Origin: Aldehydirespirator sp028819505 | GTDB lineage: Bacteria; Actinomycetota; Acidimicrobiia; Acidimicrobiales; Aldehydirespiratoraceae | Direction: 5' to 3' | Length of the DNA stretch: 64,000 nt | Assembly: GCA_965207755.1 (NCBI GenBank) | Contig: OZ242297.1 | Location: 558,001-622,000 of the forward strand | Part shown: one piece after another, positions 35,901-43,122 of the stretch | How the letters are laid out: each line of letters starts with the position of its first letter | Numbering within the stretch: position 1 is the first letter of the stretch | The notes under the pieces: model-generated | What the model was told of the DNA's origin: nothing | The model's input: the letters and a program-made list of their open reading frames with translations, nothing else | Databases searched by the model: none | Program-made: the position numbers and the translations under genes

Positions 35901-37181
35901 GGCAAGACCACCACCCTGGGCGCGGTCGCCCTCGACCTGTGCCGCACCCACGGCCCCGACGAACTGCACGTCTACGGTATCGACCTCGACGCCGGCACGT
36001 TGCCGGCGCTCGGGCGCCTTCCCCACGTCGGCGCGGTCGTCGCCCCGACGGAAGGGGATCGGCGAACCCGCCTGCTGCGCCTACTCGACGACGAGGTCGC
36101 CGCCCGGCGAGCCGGCGGCCGGTCCGGGCGCCCCGCCGGAATCGTGCTGCTGGTCGATGACCTCGCCGGGCTTGCCCGAGCCCACGACCCGGTGCGGGAG
36201 CCGGAGCCCCACGACCGGTTCGCCCGCATCTGGGGCGACGGTCCGGCGGTGGGGGTGCGGGCGGCGGTGAGCATCGGCCGGGCCGCCGACCTACCGCCGG
36301 GCCTCGCCGCCTCCGCCGGCGTGGTTCTCGTCCACGCCACCTCCGACACCAGCGACGGCCTGCGCTTCGGGCTCAAGCAGCCCACCGCCCATCTCGTCGC
36401 GGGCCGGGCCGTCAGGGTCGGCGACGGCCTGGAGGTTCATGTCGCCCGCCCCGTCCACGGCGACCTGGCTGCAGCCGCGGCGGCACTGGCGGCCGAGTCG
36501 CCGCCGGCCAGGCGCGAACCGGTCCGGGTCGGGTCCCTGCCCCAGCACATCGGCCTGGAGGACCTGCCCGCCGGCGCGCGCGTCGAGGATCGATGCATCC
36601 GCATCCGCTTCGCCGTCCGCGACCTCGACCTCGAACCGGCCGGTCTCACCCTCCACGACGGCGAGCACGCCCTGGTGCTGGGACCTCCCCGCACCGGACG
36701 CACCAGCGCCCTGGCCGCGATGGGCGCAGCCGCCCGCACTGCCGGAGCGCACGTGGTAGTCGTGGCCGACCGGCCCGGCAGGCTGTCGACCATGCTGGGA
36801 CTGGAGCCGGTGCCGTCCGGCTCGCTCGGCGGCGCCGCCGGCGCGGACGGCCGCCGCCTGCTGCTGGTGGACGATGCCGACCGGATCGGCGACGCTGCCG
36901 GGGTGCTGGCCGGACTGGCCGCGTCCACCACCGGTCGCAGCCATCTGGTGGTCTCGACGACCGCCGACCGGCTGCGCTCGTCCTACGGCGGCTGGCTCCA
37001 TGAGCTGCGGTCGTGCCGCACCGGTGTGCTGTTCAGGCCCGGCCCCCTCGATGCCGACCTGCTCGGCGCGACCCTGCCCGCCCGCCTGGCCCTCGCGCCG
37101 GTGCCGGGACGATGTCTCGTCATCGCCGACGGGGCCGCCGAGGTGATGCAGGTGGCCCTTGCGGCCCAGGCCGCGGTCTGA
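32991..37181 (+). CDS. EccC/EssC-like type VII secretion ATPase with FHA domain
   Basis: A 1396-residue motor from GTG 32991. Order: small N-terminal domain (1-80), FHA domain (about 97-180; GRSEDCDLVLDD, ISRRHA, GSRNGT), two membrane spans (about 245-285), then three FtsK/SpoIIIE ATPase modules. Module 1 has Walker A GTTGSGKS (652-659) and Walker B VVVVDE (Asp761-Glu762). Module 2 has GPGSGKT (967-973). Module 3 is degenerate, GPPRTGRT (1231-1238), with Arg in place of Lys. The layout is closest to EssC/YukB. It should drive export of the adjacent WXG100 protein. EccB, EccD, EccE and MycP homologues are absent here. Confidence 0.92.
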   Translation: MRVRHRRDGVETTVEIDSRLDGHTVADLAAALRGAVDQAGRAGDGDGLRIDGCWHGPDTPLSSVPIWEGTLLEIAPGCEQLPSQPPQTNGNRSGRRATLVVTGGLRAGTRLLPPSGDTWVIGRSEDCDLVLDDPTISRRHARVTVSRAGRRLVIGDLGSRNGTVVAGRAVTAPTRVPVRAAIRLGATCLQWRAPVTDRPAAVRAGLGAAAGRIPFNRPPRRRPPTSPVPLRVPAEPPARPEPEPLSWAGIALPAAAGLVLAVVWSPFMAVFAALGPLITVGTWLERRRRAARSHGQACADVVRRVEGFVAALPAAHAAERRRRIALVPDLAELVRRAETPSQRCWERRRGDPDAMRLGVGTAEVPYTPPLEVDGGGLAAPEALKALNGIEPLADVPVAVSLLPGEVVGVVGPLPAARAVARGLILQAAVLHGSADLAIAGLAPGLAAEWSWMGWLPHTIDVGGEPGALVATEPGSTAAAAEAAAASAGHRTLLAVIDGAETLTGRTAPGRTVLGHEQCSGIVITSDVCDLPSSCTTIVDIGHGAGRLRLVDPRSSAVMGPLVAWGVTVATATGAAARLARLDDPELRAATANLPDSMSLLDLLGGEPTPETVENRWAATRGTDDLRAPIGATAEGPLVLDLVADGPHLLVGGTTGSGKSELLRSMVAGLALSADPDHLAFVLIDYKGGAAFDRCAEMSHVAGMVTDLDDRLAERALVCLEAELRHREERLRAAGAEDLAAFRARAGHAGGDPLPRLVVVVDEFATLAAELPEFLRSLVGIAQRGRSLGVHMVLATQRPAGVVTDDIRANTSCRIALRVTDRHDSNDVIGSPDAARIPRQRPGRAMARFGPGELVAFQSALVTGSTPRCSTGLRVGPVGPRPSPTPGDQRSDLDSVVEAVRAAHRNLGGAEPRPPWPAPLPGEVAAARLAEMAGPGRPAAWLADDPARQRQFPGGWQPADGHLAVIGGPGSGKTTTLGAVALDLCRTHGPDELHVYGIDLDAGTLPALGRLPHVGAVVAPTEGDRRTRLLRLLDDEVAARRAGGRSGRPAGIVLLVDDLAGLARAHDPVREPEPHDRFARIWGDGPAVGVRAAVSIGRAADLPPGLAASAGVVLVHATSDTSDGLRFGLKQPTAHLVAGRAVRVGDGLEVHVARPVHGDLAAAAAALAAESPPARREPVRVGSLPQHIGLEDLPAGARVEDRCIRIRFAVRDLDLEPAGLTLHDGEHALVLGPPRTGRTSALAAMGAAARTAGAHVVVVADRPGRLSTMLGLEPVPSGSLGGAAGADGRRLLLVDDADRIGDAAGVLAGLAASTTGRSHLVVSTTADRLRSSYGGWLHELRSCRTGVLFRPGPLDADLLGATLPARLALAPVPGRCLVIADGAAEVMQVALAAQAAV

Positions 37182-37267
37182 CACCGCCGCGACGTTCCGG
37201 TCTCGCAGCTGCCCGCGCTCGTCGATAGCGTCGCGGCACCACTGGCCGAGCATTCCGGGAGCCCCCG

Positions 37268-38062
37268 TTGCCGCATCCCAACATCCACATCGAGTCCGCC
37301 GGCGCCATAACCACGGTGACCGTCGACCGGCCCCGCCGCAAGAACGCCTGCACACCGGACATGTGGGCCGGGCTGCGGCACGGCTTCCGCGACATCGCCG
37401 AATCCTCGACCCGAGCGGTGGTGCTCACCGGAGCGGGCGGCGACTTCTGCGCCGGTGCCGACGTGGGACCCGGAGACGACACCGAAGCGGCCGCAGACCG
37501 GCCGCCCCGGCACCGCACCGACCACATGCGCGACATCGCCGACACGGTGATGGCCATACACGACTGCCCCCGCCCGGTGATCGCCAAGGTCGACGGGGTG
37601 GCGGTGGGCGCCGGCTTCGGCTTGGCCCTGGCCGCCGACCTGGTCTGGTGCTCGGAGCGGGCGAGGTTCTCGCTGATCTTCGCCAGGCGGGGCCTGAGCC
37701 TCGACTTCGGAACCTCGTGGCTGCTGCCCAAGCGGATCGGGCTGCACGAGGCCAAGCGCTTGGCCTTCACCGGGGACATCATCGGCGCGTCCCGGGCCGC
37801 CGAGCTCGGAATCGTCAACGAGGTCGTCGCCGTCGGAGACCTCGACGCCGCCGTGGACGAGATGGCGGCCACGCTCGCGTCCGGACCGCCCATCGCGCTG
37901 GCCAACTCCAAGCGCTTCCTGAACAACGCCTCCAACATCTCGCTGTTCCAGGCGCTGGAGGCCGAGGCCCTGGGCCAGGGCGTGAACTTCGCCACCCACG
38001 ACACCAAGGAGGCTATGCGGGCCTTCGTGGAGAAGCGCGACCCCGCCTTCGAAGGCTGGTGA
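37268..38062 (+). CDS. Enoyl-CoA hydratase/isomerase family protein
   Basis: A 264-residue crotonase-fold enzyme from a TTG start at 37268 with GGGAG just upstream. The CoA/oxyanion-hole parts are LTGAGGDFCAGADV and DGVAVGAGFGLALAADL, and FARRGLSLDFGTSWLLPKRIG follows, similar to PaaG-type enoyl-CoA hydratases. The usual second catalytic Glu position appears to be Asp or Leu, so the exact reaction (hydratase, isomerase or other) is open. Stands alone between the secretion ATPase and the MttB homologue. Confidence 0.9.
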   Translation: MPHPNIHIESAGAITTVTVDRPRRKNACTPDMWAGLRHGFRDIAESSTRAVVLTGAGGDFCAGADVGPGDDTEAAADRPPRHRTDHMRDIADTVMAIHDCPRPVIAKVDGVAVGAGFGLALAADLVWCSERARFSLIFARRGLSLDFGTSWLLPKRIGLHEAKRLAFTGDIIGASRAAELGIVNEVVAVGDLDAAVDEMAATLASGPPIALANSKRFLNNASNISLFQALEAEALGQGVNFATHDTKEAMRAFVEKRDPAFEGW

Positions 38063-38105
38063 CTCCGGCCCGCCCATCGGCCGGGCGGAGCATCTGAATC
38101 AACCC

Positions 38106-38191
38106 TTTGCCACGCCCGCGCCGGGCATAACGGGCCTGCCCGGTGCCTAGGACGGGGTGGTGGCATTTTGCCACGCCCGCGGCGGGCATAA
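38106..38191. repeat. 25-bp palindrome-bearing direct repeat
   Basis: TTTGCCACGCCCGCGCCGGG (first 20 bases of copy 1) begins at 38106-38130 and 38167-38191; the two 25-bp copies differ at one base, 61 bp apart. Each holds a GCCCGCnGCGGGC-like inverted repeat. They follow the enoyl-CoA hydratase stop and end 9 bp before the MttB start. They may act as a terminator or as a dispersed intergenic palindromic element; other copies were not seen in the window. Confidence 0.65.
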
Positions 38192-38200
38192 GATCCGAGC

Positions 38201-39742
38201 ATGGTCGGGGCGCCAGCATCGGCCCGCAGGGGGCGCGGCCGGATCCGCCGGCGTGTGTCGGCGACGGCGCCGCGGGCGGTGATCGCCGGCGTCCGCAGGG
38301 AGATCCCCCCGTACGTGCTGCTGCGCGACGAGGGTCTGGAGCTGATCGAGGCCCGCACCGACCAGCTGCTCAAGGAGGTCGGCGTCGAGTTCCGCGGCGA
38401 CCGGCGCGCCCTGGAACTGTGGCGCGACGCGGGCGCTGATGTGAACGGCCCGCGGATCCGCTTCGATCCGGGCCATGTGCGCTCGATCATCGACTCGTCG
38501 GCGCCCCGGTCGTTCGTCCAGCACGCGCGGAACCCCGATCGGTCCGTGCTCATCGGCGAGAACAACGTGGTGTTCGCCCCGGCCTACGGGATGCCCTTCG
38601 TGCGCGACCTCGACCGGGGTCGCCGCTACGGGTCGTTGGACGACTTCGAGAACCTGATCAAGCTCACCTACTCGACGCCGTGGCTGCACCACTCAGGGGG
38701 AACGGTCTGCGAGCCGGTGGATCTGCCGGTCAACAAGCGCCACCTCGACATGGTGTACGCCCACCTGCGCTGGACCGACAAGCCGTTCATGGGATCGGTG
38801 ACCGCACCGGAGCGGGCCGAGGACTCCGTCGAGATGGCCCGGATCGTCTTCGGGGCCGACTTCGTCGACGAGCACTGCGTGGTGATGGGCAACATCAACA
38901 TGAACTCGCCGCTGGTCTACGACCAGGCCATGTCGGGTTCGCTGCGGGCCTACGCGGCAGCCAACCAGTGCCCGGTGGTGGTGCCGTTCGTGCTGGGCGG
39001 GGCGACCGCTCCCGTGACCATGGCCGGGGCCATCACCCAGGCGCTGGCCGAGGTGATGGTCGGCGTGGCGCTGGGCCAGCTCGAGCGCCCGGGCTCGCCG
39101 GCGGTGTTCGGGAACTTCCTCACGTCGGTCGACCTGCGCTCGGGCGCGCCCACCTTCGGGACCCCCGAGCCCGCCCTGGGCTCGTTCGTCGCCGCGCAGC
39201 TTGCCCGGCGGGTGGGCCTGCCCATCCGGTGCAGCGGGGGGTTCACCAGCTCGAAGGTGCCTGACGCCCAGTCCATGCAGGAGACCGTCAACTCGCTGAA
39301 CACCGCAGTCCTGTGCGGGGCGAACTTCGTGCTGCAGGCGGCCGGCTGGCTCGAGGGGGCGCTGACGATCAGCTACGAGAAGCTCATGCTGGACGCCGAC
39401 CATCTGGGCGCCATGCACACCTTCCTGCGGGGGCTGGCCCTCGACGACAACGCCTTCGCCATGGACGCCTTCGCGGAGGTCGGTCCGGGCAGCCACTTCT
39501 TCGGCGCGTCCCACACCCTCGCCAACTACGAGACCGCCTTCTACGAGAGCGAGCTGGCCGATGTGCAGTCCTTTGAGAACTGGCTCGATGCCGGCGAGCT
39601 GGATTCGGTGGTCCGGGCCAACCACAAGTGGAAACGGATCCTCGCCGACTACGAGCCCCCACCGCTCGACGGCGCGGTCGACGAGGCCCTTCGGGACTTC
39701 ATGGCCCGGCGCAAGCAGTCGATGCCCGACATCTGGGCCTGA
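38201..39742 (+). CDS. MttB-family (non-pyrrolysine) methyltransferase
   Basis: A 513-residue protein of the trimethylamine methyltransferase superfamily. It reads through without an in-frame amber codon, so it belongs to the large non-pyrrolysine group that includes glycine betaine methyltransferase MtgB. Characteristic stretches are HSGGTVCEPVDLPVNKRHLD, GGATAPVTMAGAITQALAE and LQAAGWLEGALTISYEKL. Such enzymes move a methyl group from a quaternary amine to a corrinoid protein; no corrinoid protein or MtrH-type partner lies nearby. It fits the betaine theme of the window. The first 25 residues are basic and may not be translated. Confidence 0.88.
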   Translation: MVGAPASARRGRGRIRRRVSATAPRAVIAGVRREIPPYVLLRDEGLELIEARTDQLLKEVGVEFRGDRRALELWRDAGADVNGPRIRFDPGHVRSIIDSSAPRSFVQHARNPDRSVLIGENNVVFAPAYGMPFVRDLDRGRRYGSLDDFENLIKLTYSTPWLHHSGGTVCEPVDLPVNKRHLDMVYAHLRWTDKPFMGSVTAPERAEDSVEMARIVFGADFVDEHCVVMGNINMNSPLVYDQAMSGSLRAYAAANQCPVVVPFVLGGATAPVTMAGAITQALAEVMVGVALGQLERPGSPAVFGNFLTSVDLRSGAPTFGTPEPALGSFVAAQLARRVGLPIRCSGGFTSSKVPDAQSMQETVNSLNTAVLCGANFVLQAAGWLEGALTISYEKLMLDADHLGAMHTFLRGLALDDNAFAMDAFAEVGPGSHFFGASHTLANYETAFYESELADVQSFENWLDAGELDSVVRANHKWKRILADYEPPPLDGAVDEALRDFMARRKQSMPDIWA

Positions 39743-39800
39743 ATTCTGCCGGGCGCTTCATTCGGTGAGGAGCGACCCCATCAAATCTTGTTAGGCAAAC

Positions 39801-39829
39801 TTGACAAAGCTTGCAATACAGCCTATATT
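39801..39829 (+). promoter_or_regulatory. Near-consensus promoter driving leaderless fbpA-like mRNA
   Basis: TTGACA (39801-39806), a 17-bp spacer and TATATT (39824-39829) form an almost ideal housekeeping promoter. The ATG at 39837 lies 8 bp after the -10 box, where transcription should begin, so the message is probably leaderless. TTAGGCAAAC at 39791-39800 resembles one half of a DtxR/IdeR-type iron box, but the other half is not symmetric. Confidence 0.8.
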
Positions 39830-39836
39830 GGCGGCC

Positions 39837-40904
39837 ATGCGTTTCCGAACAGTCGTCTCCGCCCTAGCGCTCACCCTCGTCGCCGTTGCTTGCTCCGGCG
39901 ACGAGACCCGCTCCCTCGAGGGGACAGCTGCGCAGGTCTTCGCGGGTGAGTGCTCCGCCAGCAGCGGCAGCACTGTCACCGTCTACTCCGGCCGGTCCGA
40001 GAACCTGATCGGACCGGTCCTGGAGGCGTTCTCGTGCGAGACCGGCACCGAAGTGTCGGTTCGATGGGGGAGTTCCACCGACCTGGCCCTGCTGCTGGCC
40101 GAGGAGGGCGACCGCACCGCGGCCGACGTCTTCCTGTCGCGTTCGCCCGGGCCGGTCGGATTCCTGGAGAGCCGGGGCCTGCTCGGCGCCATCGGGCCCG
40201 ACGTGCTCGCGCTGTCCGCGGCGGAGAACCGTTCCTCGTCGGGCACCTGGGTGGGTTTCTCGGGCCGCAAGCGGGTGCTGGTCCACAACCTCGACGGGGT
40301 GCCCCCCGGCGACCTGCCCAGGTCGGTGTTCGACCTCACCGGCGAGCGCTACCGGGACCGGGTGGCCATTCCCGCCACCAACGGCTCCTTCCTCGACTGG
40401 TTCACCGTGTTCCGCGACCTGCACGGCACCGACGTCGCCGCCCGGTGGCTCGACGACATGGTGGCCAACGGCGCCCGCTACTACCCGAACAACCGCTCGA
40501 TCGTGGAGGCCGCCGGGCGGGGCGAGATCGACATGGGCCTGGTCAACCACTACTACCAGTACCAGGAGGCCGCGGCCGCGGGCGACCGCCACCGGGCCGC
40601 CAACCACGACTTCGCCGACGACGACATCGGGTCGCTGCTCATCATCACCGCGGCCACCGTCACCGCGGGCAGCGAGAACCCCGAGGCGGCCAACGAGCTG
40701 ATCGCCTACCTGCTGTCAGAGCCCGTCCAGCGCTACCTCACCACCGAGACCCTCGAGTATCCGCTGGCCGCGGGAGTCGCCCCGGACCAGGTGCTGCCTC
40801 CGCTGAAGGCCCTGGAGATCGGCACCGTCGACTTCGACGCCCTCGGTGGCGGCTTCGAGGAGAGCATCGCCGTCGTCGAGGCCAGCGGCATCCTCAACGA
40901 GTGA
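39837..40904 (+). CDS. Ferric iron ABC transporter substrate-binding lipoprotein (FbpA-like)
   Basis: A 355-residue binding protein from ATG 39837. A lipoprotein signal peptide (FRTVVSALALTLVAVACSG) anchors it outside the membrane. The sequence follows the FbpA/AfuA pattern: TVYSGRSENLIGPVLEAF, WVGFSGRKRVLVHN and the double tyrosine in LVNHYYQYQEA that provides iron ligands in the family. The next gene is the cognate permease, and a bacterioferritin gene follows, consistent with iron supply. ATGs further upstream lie inside the promoter and are rejected. Confidence 0.92.
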   Translation: MRFRTVVSALALTLVAVACSGDETRSLEGTAAQVFAGECSASSGSTVTVYSGRSENLIGPVLEAFSCETGTEVSVRWGSSTDLALLLAEEGDRTAADVFLSRSPGPVGFLESRGLLGAIGPDVLALSAAENRSSSGTWVGFSGRKRVLVHNLDGVPPGDLPRSVFDLTGERYRDRVAIPATNGSFLDWFTVFRDLHGTDVAARWLDDMVANGARYYPNNRSIVEAAGRGEIDMGLVNHYYQYQEAAAAGDRHRAANHDFADDDIGSLLIITAATVTAGSENPEAANELIAYLLSEPVQRYLTTETLEYPLAAGVAPDQVLPPLKALEIGTVDFDALGGGFEESIAVVEASGILNE

Positions 40905-40949
40905 CAGCCGTGCTCCAGGCGAAGCGGCATCCTCGACCGGTGACAGCCG
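40884..40949 (+). repeat. 39-bp-period duplication across fbpA/fbpB junction
   Basis: 40884-40910 and 40923-40949 match over 27 bp with three differences (AGCGGCATCCTC...GTGACAGCCG). The unit spans the binding-protein stop and permease start, so both copies contain an in-frame GTG (40901 and 40940). Confidence 0.8.
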
Positions 40950-42574
40950 CCCATCCGGCCGGGGCCGGTCGCCGGGGGGACTTCCGCCCGTCCGGCGCCC
41001 CGCCGCTGCTGCGGGTCGCGGGCCTTGCGCTGGCCCTGGCGTTCGCGTTCCCCGGCGTGTACCTCGTGTACCGGAACTTCGCGGAGGGCGCCGACCCGGC
41101 CGGGCTGCTCATCAGCGACCGCACCCTGGGGCCGCTGTGGCGCTCGGTGCGGCTCGCGGTGTCGGTGTCGGGCACCGCGCTGGTGCTGGGCGCCGCGCTG
41201 GCCTGGCTCACCACCCGCACCGACCTCGCCTGGCGCCGGCTGTGGCGGGTGCTTCTGCCGCTGCCCCTGGTCTTCCCCACCTTCGTGGGAGCGGCCGCGT
41301 TCATCCACACCCTCAATCCCGGCGGCCTGGCCAACGACCTCCTCGCCGGGATCGGCCTGGACCGGACACCAGAGCTCCGGGGCTTCTACGGCGCGTGGCT
41401 CGTCCTGACCCTCATGACCTACCCGTACGTGTACCTGCCGGTGGCGGCCCGGCTGCGGCAGTTGCCGGGCTCGCTGGAGGAGAGCGCCCGGGTGCTGGGC
41501 GAGACCGCGCTGAGGGTCTTCGGGCGGATCTGCCTCCCCCAGATCGCAACCGCCATGGGCGCGGGGACGCTGCTGGTGTTCCTCTACACGCTCAGCGACT
41601 TCGGCGCGGTGCAGCTCATGCGCTACGACACCCTCACAAGGGCCATCGCCACCAACCAGCTCGCCAACCCGCCGGTGGCCCTGGCGCTCAGCCTGCTGCT
41701 GCTCGTGCTGGCCGCACTGGTGGTGCTGGCCGAGCGGCGCTTCTCGCGCCGCCTGCCCGACGCCGCAACCGTGCAGTCGAGCCGACCCATGGTCTACCAC
41801 CTCGGCCGCTGGCGGGTTCCCGCGCTGGGCTTCGTGGCCCTGTCGGCCGGCGCGGGCGTGGGAGCGCCGCTGGTGGCGCTGGTGGACTGGGCGGCGCGCG
41901 GCCTGGTGCGATCGGCGACAGGCGGGAGATCCCTGACCATCGACGGTGCCAAGGTGCTGGAGGCGACCACCAACACGCTGGGCGCGAGCCTGGCGGCGGC
42001 GGTGCTGTCGACTGCCGCGGTGCTGCCCATAGCGCTGCTGGTCGGCCGGCACCGGTCGCGCCTGGGGTCGTTCGCGCACGCCGTCGTGGTGAGCACCTTC
42101 GCCCTCCCCGGCATTCTCATCGCGCTGTCGATGCGCTTCTGGACGTTGCGGTCGGATCTGGCGTTCGAGCTGCTCAACGACACCATGGCCCTGCTGATCT
42201 TCGCCTACATGGTCCGGTTCGGGTCGCTGGCGATGGGGGTGACGCTGGTCGCGGTCCGCAGCGTCCCGGCGCGGCTGCACGACTCGGCCCGCATCCTGGG
42301 CGCGGGCCGGCTGCGCCGGTTCCTCGCAGTCGACCTTCCCATGATGGGTCCCGGCCTGCTGGCCGGCACCGGCCTGGTGCTCCTCTCGGTGATGAAGGAA
42401 CTGCCGATCAGCCTGTTCGTCTCGCCGCCGGGCTTCTTCACGCTCACGACGCAGATCTTCGGCGCCTTCGAGGAGGCCTTCATCGCCGAGGCCGGGATCA
42501 TGGCGGTGGTGCTGGTGGGCCTGTCGTTCGTGCTGACGTGGTTCCTGGTGATCCGCCGCGATCACCTCATGTGA
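40901..42574 (+). CDS. Ferric iron ABC transporter permease (fused two-domain, FbpB-like)
   Basis: A 557-residue membrane protein with about twelve spans and two permease modules, each with an EAA-like loop (LEESARVLGETALRVFGRICLP and LHDSARILGAGRLRRFLAVDLP). This fused form is typical of FbpB. The GTG start at 40901 overlaps the binding-protein stop, but a 27-bp duplication places a second in-frame GTG at 40940, which may be the real start. No ATPase (FbpC) follows, so it must be supplied from elsewhere. Confidence 0.92.
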   Translation: MTAVLQAKRHPRPVTAAHPAGAGRRGDFRPSGAPPLLRVAGLALALAFAFPGVYLVYRNFAEGADPAGLLISDRTLGPLWRSVRLAVSVSGTALVLGAALAWLTTRTDLAWRRLWRVLLPLPLVFPTFVGAAAFIHTLNPGGLANDLLAGIGLDRTPELRGFYGAWLVLTLMTYPYVYLPVAARLRQLPGSLEESARVLGETALRVFGRICLPQIATAMGAGTLLVFLYTLSDFGAVQLMRYDTLTRAIATNQLANPPVALALSLLLLVLAALVVLAERRFSRRLPDAATVQSSRPMVYHLGRWRVPALGFVALSAGAGVGAPLVALVDWAARGLVRSATGGRSLTIDGAKVLEATTNTLGASLAAAVLSTAAVLPIALLVGRHRSRLGSFAHAVVVSTFALPGILIALSMRFWTLRSDLAFELLNDTMALLIFAYMVRFGSLAMGVTLVAVRSVPARLHDSARILGAGRLRRFLAVDLPMMGPGLLAGTGLVLLSVMKELPISLFVSPPGFFTLTTQIFGAFEEAFIAEAGIMAVVLVGLSFVLTWFLVIRRDHLM

Positions 42575-42605
42575 GGCTCCGGGCGGGCCGGTTAGGGTGG
42601 GGCCC

Positions 42606-43076
42606 ATGAAAGGCTCACCGGAGATCATCGAGTTCCTCAACGAGGCGCTTGCCGCCGAGGTCACAGCCATCAACCAGTACTTCGTCAATTCCAAGGTGTG
42701 CGAGGACTGGGGCTGGACCCGCCTGGCCGCCAAGATGCGCGAGGAGTCCATCGAGGAGATGCACGACGCCGAGAAGCTCATGGACCGCATCCTGTTCCTG
42801 GACGGCATGCCCCGGCTCGACAGCCTCGCGCCGGTGCGGGCCGGCAAGTCGGTCGAGGAGCAGATGGATAACGACCGGTTGCTGGAGGTGGCCGCCATCG
42901 AGCGCTACCGCCGGGGTGTGGTACTGGCGGGGGAGCACGGCGACGTAGGCACCCGCGAGTTGCTCGAAGACTTGGTGGTCGGCGAGGAGGAGCACCTCGA
43001 CTGGATCGAGACCCAGCAGACCATGATCGCCGACATCGGCATCCAGAGGTACCTCCAGTCGCAGATCGGCGACTGA
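42606..43076 (+). CDS. bfr: Bacterioferritin
   Basis: Iron-storage protein of 156 residues. Starting at ATG 42606 puts the ferroxidase residues at canonical numbers: Glu18, Tyr25, Glu51, Glu94, Glu127 and His130, and haem ligand Met52 is kept. The helix-B motif, usually E-M-x-H-A, reads E51-M52-H53-D54-A55, so the normal His54 ligand is an Asp with a His one residue earlier. Whether the site still oxidises iron is unknown. It follows the iron transporter by 31 bp and may be co-regulated with it. Confidence 0.95.
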   Translation: MKGSPEIIEFLNEALAAEVTAINQYFVNSKVCEDWGWTRLAAKMREESIEEMHDAEKLMDRILFLDGMPRLDSLAPVRAGKSVEEQMDNDRLLEVAAIERYRRGVVLAGEHGDVGTRELLEDLVVGEEEHLDWIETQQTMIADIGIQRYLQSQIGD

Positions 43077-43122
43077 GCGGCCCATCCCGCCGGCACCCCC
43101 GGCGCTGAGCCAGCAGGCACGC

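Noticed and set aside
32931..36026. A 1031-codon open frame opposite the FtsK-type ATPase
   Set aside because: No recognisable domain and Gly/Arg/Gln-rich content; the plus-strand frame has FHA, Walker A and Walker B motifs in order.
39791..39810. Full DtxR/IdeR iron box
   Set aside because: Only one half site (TTAGGCAAAC) is convincing; the downstream half is not its inverted counterpart.
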